Assembly (NCBI GenBank): GCA_018830205.1
Contig: JAHJSX010000161.1
Coordinates: 1 to 11,209, forward strand
Direction: 5' to 3'
DNA length: 11,209 bases
Source of the DNA: an archaeon
GTDB taxonomy: Archaea > Hydrothermarchaeota > Hydrothermarchaeia > Hydrothermarchaeales > Hydrothermarchaeaceae
Each line of letters begins with the position of its first letter. The stretch's first letter is position 1. This document shows positions 7,374-11,209 of this stretch, one piece after another. A program made the position numbers and the translations under genes. The notes beneath the pieces are model-generated. The model did no database searches, was not told the DNA's origin, and saw only the letters and a list, made by a program, of their open reading frames with translations.

Positions 7374-7424
7374 CAATGGACATTCTCGTCGCTTCGCTCC
7401 TCGAATGCCCTCACTTCGCTTGCG
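7361..7424 (-). repeat. Three degenerate copies of a GCGAAGTGA motif before the ATPase gene
   Basis: On the minus strand GCGAAGTGA, GCGAAGCGA and ACGAAGTGA occur at 7419-7411, 7397-7389 and 7369-7361, spaced 22 and 28 bp. In the last two the copy is followed within about 6 nt by AATG. The third copy overlaps the proposed coding start. The rest of the 7374-7485 gap holds only an AT-rich promoter-like stretch; no gene is seen. Confidence 0.5.
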
Positions 7425-7459
7425 CGGAGTATGTCATCCTAGTAATTATCTATTTAGAA

Positions 7460-7470
7460 CTATAATAAAG
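7460..7470 (-). promoter_or_regulatory. Putative TATA box for the pilus operon
   Basis: CTTTATTATAG on the minus strand lies just downstream of the ScpB stop in the most AT-rich part of this gap. Initiation about 25 nt downstream would give a leader of roughly 65-85 nt carrying the GCGAAG repeats. Prediction from composition and spacing only. Confidence 0.35.
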
Positions 7471-7485
7471 TAACTAACCAAACGA

Positions 7486-8007
7486 TTATTCCGATTCCTC
7501 ACCGGCTCTGCCAAGCTGCCTTGCAATCTCTTTTTTTAACTCCTCCAAATCTGGCGAGAACCCGAAATAATCAGCAAATTTCCGGGTCGTGTGCAGGATT
7601 TTTGTCCTGCCTGTCGGGTGGGCGGTTATGAAATCCTTTGCGAGCAGGTCCTTTACGTGCACGTATGTAATAGGCCCCCTCGATTTTACGACCTCGGCCT
7701 GCATTATGGGCTGCTTGAGCGCAATGAGCGAGAGCGTCTTGAGCACTTCCTGTGTGACTGTTGGCTTTACCAGCCCCAAAAGCGGCGCCGCAAATATCTC
7801 GCGGGCCTGCATTAAATAGAGGTCGCTTCCAATACGGCGTATCTCAACCGCACTATCACGGGCCTCGTAGATTTCTTGAAGCTCCTTTATCATGCGCTTT
7901 ATTTCCCCCTTTCCCGCGCCTGTTATCTCCTCGAGCTTTTTCATAGAAATCGGGTCCGTGGATACAAAAAGAGCTGCCTCAACAATCTGGCGGGGTTCCA
8001 GGTTCAT
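7486..8007 (-). CDS. scpB: ScpB, segregation and condensation protein B
   Basis: 173 residues, close to the usual ScpB size. It is built of two winged-helix domains: about 1-80 (PRQIVEAALFVSTDPISMKKL at the start) and about 85-150. The second carries family-typical LSLIALKQPIMQAEVVKSRG, HVKDLLAKDFI, TGRTKILHTT and FADYFGF. ScpB dimers bind the kleisin ScpA and regulate SMC condensin in chromosome compaction and segregation. ATG 8007 is preferred over any upstream start because it begins the conserved domain, and a frame reaching 8103 would overlap the divergent gene and cross their shared promoter. A TATA element 27.5 nt upstream implies a leaderless mRNA. scpA is not next to it in this window. 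The C-terminus is short and acidic. Confidence 0.88.
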   Translation of the reverse strand: MNLEPRQIVEAALFVSTDPISMKKLEEITGAGKGEIKRMIKELQEIYEARDSAVEIRRIGSDLYLMQAREIFAAPLLGLVKPTVTQEVLKTLSLIALKQPIMQAEVVKSRGPITYVHVKDLLAKDFITAHPTGRTKILHTTRKFADYFGFSPDLEELKKEIARQLGRAGEESE

Positions 8008-8028
8008 GATATAGAAACGCGGGAAGGG

Positions 8029-8041
8029 ATAATATATTTTA
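8029..8041. promoter_or_regulatory. Shared symmetric TATA box driving two divergent leaderless genes
   Basis: ATAATATATTTTA contains the self-complementary octamer AATATATT (8031-8038), centre 8034.5. The plus-strand ATG (8064) is 29.5 nt away and the minus-strand ATG (8007) 27.5 nt away. Both match the archaeal TATA-to-start spacing, so each transcript can begin at or next to its AUG. No SD is seen before either start. The whole intergenic region is 56 bp. Confidence 0.6.
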
Positions 8042-8063
8042 CTGTTCAAAACAACTAAACGCA

Positions 8064-8807
8064 ATGGAGCTTGATAAAAAGGATAGGCAAAGATTAAGGG
8101 CATTCGAAATCGGCCTGGTAATCATCATCCTCTCGGGCATGGCCACTGCAATCCACATCTACAACAAAACCGCGGGCACCATGTGCGAAAAAAACTTTGA
8201 ATGCAAACTCCACTGCCCCAAAGGCGCCTATAACGACAACTTCATAGACATATACAGAGGCCCCTTCGGGGCCTCCGACTGCAGCGCGGGCATGACCGCG
8301 ATTTGCGAAAACGCAAAATGCAAGGCATACGATGCATACAATGCATCATCAGTTGAGGACTGCAAAAGAGCAGGAGGCGGATTTTACGAGTTCCTGTGCT
8401 TTTTGGCCATGGCAGAAAAGCAAGACAACGCTTCCATCTGCGATGAAATCCAGCTAGATTTTGACAAATCCTACTGCTATTTCGAGCTTGCCAGAAAAAC
8501 GGGCAATTTGAGCCTGTGCGCCGGCGCAACCGACCCGGAACTTCGGCGTACATGCATAACCGAGCTTTTCACGCCCCCCGAAGATAAATACAACGAGCAG
8601 GCCTCATACGACGGCGACTGCGAGAAGCGGCCCCTATATTCTGTCTGCCTGAGCTTTGGCGACGGCTACACATGGCTCGTTTTCGATGCGATTGTATCAA
8701 CGGAAATGCAGGAGAGCGCGGACTACACAATCGAAATCTACAGAGGGGAACAGGCAGATTACTACCATGTTCTTTACACTGACTTTGTTAGGGAGGTTGG
8801 GGATTAG
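8064..8807 (+). CDS. Membrane-anchored, secreted cysteine-repeat protein of unknown function
   Basis: 247 residues, not recognised as a named family. A basic N-terminus (KKDRQRLR) precedes one hydrophobic segment (about 14-32), predicting an uncleaved anchor with the rest outside the cell. All 14 cysteines lie outside (41, 47, 51, 73, 81, 86, 100, 112, 126, 138, 152, 164, 186, 195). Residues 100-164 follow an exact C-x11-C-x13 rhythm, a 26-residue period: 100/112, 126/138, 152/164, with C86 also 14 before C100. Two of the units have an N-x-S-x-C sequon just before the next Cys (N122, N148), and N34 and N93 are further sequons. This suggests a disulfide-pinned helical repeat and N-glycosylation. 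The C-terminal ~60 residues are aromatic and acidic with one Cys at 195. The ATG follows a TATA box at leaderless spacing. Adhesion, binding or envelope structure are possible roles; none is shown. Confidence 0.75.
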   Translation: MELDKKDRQRLRAFEIGLVIIILSGMATAIHIYNKTAGTMCEKNFECKLHCPKGAYNDNFIDIYRGPFGASDCSAGMTAICENAKCKAYDAYNASSVEDCKRAGGGFYEFLCFLAMAEKQDNASICDEIQLDFDKSYCYFELARKTGNLSLCAGATDPELRRTCITELFTPPEDKYNEQASYDGDCEKRPLYSVCLSFGDGYTWLVFDAIVSTEMQESADYTIEIYRGEQADYYHVLYTDFVREVGD

Positions 8808-8830
8808 TCAACATTTCAAAAATTTAAACA

Positions 8831-8842
8831 AATATATAAATA
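8831..8842 (+). promoter_or_regulatory. TATA box upstream of the PD-(D/E)XK nuclease gene
   Basis: AATATATAAATA, in the 110-bp gap after the Cys-repeat gene, is a strong archaeal TATA match. Initiation around 8862-8866 would leave a leader of about 55 nt holding a hairpin and an SD. The gene is therefore likely transcribed separately from its upstream neighbour. Confidence 0.5.
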
Positions 8843-8874
8843 TAGGCTTAAGGTGCTTTAGAACATTAAGCGAC

Positions 8875-8894
8875 GTCTTTACTTATGTGAAGAC
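8875..8894 (+). promoter_or_regulatory. Hairpin in the nuclease 5' leader
   Basis: GTCTTTAC (8875-8882), loop TTAT, GTGAAGAC (8887-8894) forms an 8-bp stem with one U-G pair in RNA. It ends about 10-12 nt before the SD. It could modulate ribosome access or mRNA stability; no riboswitch class is recognised. Confidence 0.35.
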
Positions 8895-8903
8895 ATTTGG
8901 GAA

Positions 8904-8912
8904 GGAGAGGTG
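8904..8912 (+). promoter_or_regulatory. Shine-Dalgarno GGAGAGGTG of the nuclease gene
   Basis: GAGGTG (8907-8912) matches the archaeal anti-SD and lies 5 nt before ATG 8918. This makes ATG 8918 the start rather than the in-frame TTG at 8897, which would place the SD inside the coding region. Confidence 0.7.
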
Positions 8913-8917
8913 TAAAA

Positions 8918-9775
8918 ATGGATGGGAAGTGGAAAGAATGGCATGCATGGTCAAGAAGTCGACAATTAATGCTTGATGAATGTCCACGTTCGTTTTACTA
9001 TCGGTATGTGAAGTTTTACGACATGCCATATGGGGACATTCTGAAAGCTACGAAGAGAATGTTAGACCAAATGACTAACACTAAGTTTTTGTTGGGCAGC
9101 GTTGTCCATGAAGCGATTGAACGTCAGTTTGACCAGTTGTCTCGTGGTAGAGAAATCCAAGGACCAGATTCTGCACTCCAATATGTTACGAGGGTTATGA
9201 GTGATATTAAATATAATCCAGAAAAGCATGTAATAGAGGCTTTGAATGGAAAAGAAATTTCAGATGCAGAACTTTCTAAAATAGAAGAAGAAGCCAAAAG
9301 ACAGGTCAATGTATTTTTTAAAGAATTTTTTGATTTTTATAAAGATTTAGAGATTATCACTCATGAAGATTATTGTAATATAGAAATCGATGGTCATAAA
9401 TTTTATCTCATGCCAGATTTAATAACAAAATCTAGTGACGGACGAGTATATGTAACAGATTGGAAATCAGATAGTACCTATTCAGCAGAACCCAACGAAC
9501 GGCAAATGAAAATGTACATTTTATGGGCGCTTCAAAAGGGACATGCTGATTTCATTGATTTAAGGGCTGAGGTAATATTTCTTGATATAGGGGATTCCAA
9601 GGAATATATAACAACCGAAGAGGATCTTGATTCCTTCAAGGAGGAATTGGTCGAAAATTCAGAGAAGTTGTTCGAGTATATAGATTCTAGGTCAGGAGAG
9701 GAAGATTTCGAAAGATGCGAGGAAGAAGAGGTCTGTTTTAGTTGTGGATTCAAATCTTATTGTGAAACAAACTAA
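8918..9775 (+). CDS. PD-(D/E)XK superfamily nuclease with Fe-S cysteines (Cas4/RecB-like, COG2887 type)
   Basis: 285 residues. The start WSRSRQLMLDECPRSFYYRYV (about 11-31) is the typical entry motif of Cas4/AddB/RecB-like nucleases. The active-site set follows: H64 in GSVVHEAIE, D167 in MPDLI, D181 and K183 in VTDWKS, and Q196/Y200 in QMKMY. The pattern is H...D-x13-D-x-K...Q-x3-Y. Four cysteines fit a 4Fe-4S clasp: C22 near the N-terminus and C273, C276, C282 in CFSCGFKSYC at the end, with C267 spare. The family cleaves or resects DNA ends with a divalent metal. At 285 residues it is longer than typical Cas4 (about 200); the middle (about 75-150) is helical and charged. No cas1, cas2 or CRISPR array is visible, so I do not call it cas4. 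Codon use is AT-rich, unlike genes to the left. It converges on the next gene with only 5 bp between stops. Confidence 0.8.
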   Translation: MDGKWKEWHAWSRSRQLMLDECPRSFYYRYVKFYDMPYGDILKATKRMLDQMTNTKFLLGSVVHEAIERQFDQLSRGREIQGPDSALQYVTRVMSDIKYNPEKHVIEALNGKEISDAELSKIEEEAKRQVNVFFKEFFDFYKDLEIITHEDYCNIEIDGHKFYLMPDLITKSSDGRVYVTDWKSDSTYSAEPNERQMKMYILWALQKGHADFIDLRAEVIFLDIGDSKEYITTEEDLDSFKEELVENSEKLFEYIDSRSGEEDFERCEEEEVCFSCGFKSYCETN

Positions 9776-9780
9776 GGGTA

Positions 9781-10293
9781 CTATAGTTCTTTAAATTGCC
9801 CAAATAAATCTAAAAGCGTCTTTGTTCCTACCTCAATTTCTTCATTGGAGTATTTTTTAGCATGTTCAAGGAATTTTTTGATATAAGGTTCTTCATATCC
9901 TTCATCTAATAAGAATGCAATAGAGGCTATTTTTTCTAGCTCCAGACTGCCAAGTTCATTAAGCCTCCTGAGAATTTTTTCAAAGCGGCCGTATGCCCCC
10001 TGTTCTCCCGCGGATAATGATGTTTTCAAAAAATCAGTGCCTTCATCTGTAAGTATATACGAATATTCCCCTCCTTGAAATCCTTCTTCTAAAAGAAGCT
10101 CCATCTCACATAGCACATCTATTTCAGAGGCGAGTTCCTTAGAATAAGGGCCAAACATGTTCCATTTAAATGTTTCATGGATTGGTATACCTGCCCTTTT
10201 CGCTAAGTAAAATATTTTTTGAAACTTCTTCCTTCCCTGAATTTTTTCACACTTTTCTACTGCGAAACAAATTGGAATATACTCCTCAAACAT
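9781..10293 (-). CDS. YwgA-like winged-helix-type protein (Panacea/DUF4065-related look)
   Basis: 170 residues. The N-terminal half reads like the YwgA group: KKFQKIFYLAKRAGIP (22-37), WNMFGPYSKEL (44-54) and YSYILTDEG (77-85). That is the K-x2-K-x2-YL / FGPYS / Y-x-LT-x-x-G pattern of a winged-helix-like domain also reminiscent of SocA/Panacea proteins. The C-terminal half (100-170) is helical and charged. I prefer ATG 10293: the GTG at 10302 is itself part of an SD-like GAAGTGAT. The gene lies about 80 bp downstream of the HD phosphohydrolase on the same strand. From memory, Bacillus ywgA is likewise near the COG1078 gene ywfO, which supports a functional partnership. Molecular function is not established; a regulator or inhibitor of the HD enzyme is a hypothesis. 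Confidence 0.6.
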   Translation of the reverse strand: MFEEYIPICFAVEKCEKIQGRKKFQKIFYLAKRAGIPIHETFKWNMFGPYSKELASEIDVLCEMELLLEEGFQGGEYSYILTDEGTDFLKTSLSAGEQGAYGRFEKILRRLNELGSLELEKIASIAFLLDEGYEEPYIKKFLEHAKKYSNEEIEVGTKTLLDLFGQFKEL

Positions 10294-10312
10294 CAGTATC
10301 ACTTCTTTTTTG

Positions 10313-10324
10313 TGTATATAAATA
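10313..10324 (-). promoter_or_regulatory. TATA box for the YwgA-like gene
   Basis: TATTTATATACA on the minus strand has its TTTATATA core centred about 25 nt before ATG 10293, so the gene can be transcribed on its own, possibly leaderless, as well as by read-through from the HD gene. A SD-like GAAGTGAT (10305-10298) also precedes the ATG, so both modes are possible. Confidence 0.45.
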
Positions 10325-10371
10325 GGGGTGAGGTATTATAGGTAAGTTTGGTGAGCGGCATAAAAGTGATT

Positions 10372-11209
10372 TCATTTTAAGATACTCCTGGCATCTTCTC
10401 GACAGTCCTCTGGTGTAAATAATAATATCTCCTCTGGTGTTTTTAACGCACTTATTGATTCAATTTCTCGCGTAATTTCTATTTTACATTCGGGATCAGT
10501 GTAAATAGCTTCTTCTTGGTCCTTTGTTTTTGGAGAATATGGTTTATACGCTACCTTTTTTGAAGAAGGGACACGAGAATAATAAAAATCAGTTTCATAT
10601 CCCTTATCTTTGATAATTGATTTTATCTTTTCCTCTGAGTCTAAAAGTTTAGGAAAATTGTTTAAATCTAATTTGATAGGCTTAAAAAACTGTCTCTTGA
10701 AAAATCTATTAGAGAGGTCAGAAAGAATGGGATCTTTACAGCGTTTACCTTCTCTAATAAGAGAAAGAACGTCAAAATCTGCAATATCTAAATACTCTGA
10801 CAAATCCATTTCATCATTTATTATTGTAGCTTGTTTTTTGTTTAAAGAAATTGCTCCCGAGTTAAAAACTTGTTTAGTTCGAAGAATAATCTTCTCTAAT
10901 AATTCCTCAGCTGCTACAGTAGAATGGTGCCAATAAACTTGCTTATACATTTGATACCTACAGTTCAAATAGTGTTCTACAGAATTCCATCCTCCATCAG
11001 ATATGTATATCTCCCCACTTTCGTTTAGTTCAATAGTTTGGATAATTCGTTCTAAATCATATACTCCATGGGGGTTTCCTGTGGTCAAGGAATCTCTAAG
11101 CAAATAGTCGAGTCTGTCAGCGTCTATTTGACTTGAAATTAGGTAATGCAAACATGTTGGTATAGAGGCCGAAGTAATTATTCCTGAAATTTCCTTTGGG
11201 TCAATCCCC
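10372..11209 (-). CDS. COG1078 HD-superfamily dNTP phosphohydrolase (SAMHD1/YwfO-like), 5'-partial
   Basis: The frame is open to the right edge (first complete codon ends at 11208), so the start and the H..HD metal motif lie outside. 278 residues are visible, ending with TGA. Near the visible start is SSQIDADRLDYLLRDS (25-40), the signature of COG1078. By alignment with SAMHD1, its D31 matches the last metal ligand (D311), Y35 matches Y315 and D39 matches D319. YKQVYWHHSTVAAE further on matches the YQHK substrate-binding region (Y374). The rest (about 110-278) is the family's helical C-terminal region and is divergent. Members hydrolyse dNTPs to nucleosides and triphosphate, controlling dNTP pools, and related dGTPases act in antiphage defence. 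The TTG at 11151 is internal. Family call strong; substrate not determinable here. Confidence 0.82.
   Translation of the reverse strand, partial: GIDPKEISGIITSASIPTCLHYLISSQIDADRLDYLLRDSLTTGNPHGVYDLERIIQTIELNESGEIYISDGGWNSVEHYLNCRYQMYKQVYWHHSTVAAEELLEKIILRTKQVFNSGAISLNKKQATIINDEMDLSEYLDIADFDVLSLIREGKRCKDPILSDLSNRFFKRQFFKPIKLDLNNFPKLLDSEEKIKSIIKDKGYETDFYYSRVPSSKKVAYKPYSPKTKDQEEAIYTDPECKIEITREIESISALKTPEEILLFTPEDCREDARSILK

Noticed and set aside
8008..8103. Upstream extension of ScpB to a start at 8103
   Set aside because: It would add 32 residues not matching the family, overlap the divergent gene and cover the shared TATA box. ATG 8007 begins exactly at the conserved domain.
8257..8275. Perfect 8-bp GC-rich hairpin (GAGGCCCC / GGGGCCTC)
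   Set aside because: It lies inside the Cys-repeat gene, codes for ordinary residues (RGPFGAS) and has no T-run after it, so it is probably a coding coincidence.
8918..11209. CRISPR array near the Cas4-like nuclease
   Set aside because: I see no regularly spaced direct repeats of 24-40 bp in this region, and no cas1 or cas2 pattern.

Overview
The window reads as archaeal chromosome, probably a euryarchaeal or DPANN-type lineage. The evidence is two pilins with class III (EppA-type) signal peptides, TATA boxes about 25-30 nt upstream of start codons with little or no leader, GGAGGT/GAGGTG ribosome binding sites elsewhere, an STT3/AglB-like GT-C membrane enzyme and an archaeal ScpB. I cannot name a genus.

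Layout. (1) 1-1385 (+): the 3' part of a polytopic GT-C glycosyltransferase-like protein, closed by a bidirectional hairpin terminator at 1395-1423. (2) 7373 down to 1445 (-): a compact type IV pilus-like (Tad/Epd-type) locus. In transcription order it holds a double-length secretion ATPase with two complete fused motor modules, two TadC/GspF-type platform proteins, a small pilin with a TTG start, and a second small pilin with its own promoter and a strong ribosome binding site. The first four genes are 1-17 bp apart. (3) 8007-7486 (-): ScpB, divergent from (4) 8064-8807 (+), a membrane-anchored secreted protein with 14 cysteines and a regular 26-residue cysteine repeat. These two starts share one self-complementary TATA element placed almost exactly between them. 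(5) 8808-11209: base composition becomes clearly more AT-rich. This block carries a stand-alone PD-(D/E)XK nuclease with an apparent Fe-S cysteine set (+), a YwgA-like winged-helix-type protein (-) and the 3' part of a COG1078 HD-superfamily dNTP phosphohydrolase (-) that runs off the right edge.

How the genes work together. The ATPase, platform proteins and pilins should form one cell-surface filament machine; the prepilin peptidase is not in the window. Both mature pilins keep an N-x-S sequon at the same place, so they are plausible N-glycosylation substrates, but the left-edge GT-C protein lacks the visible WWDYG motif of the oligosaccharyltransferase itself. The AT-rich right block pairs nucleic-acid and nucleotide metabolism genes (nuclease plus predicted dNTPase plus small partner) and looks like accessory or defence-type DNA. 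No CRISPR array, rRNA, tRNA or transposase was seen.
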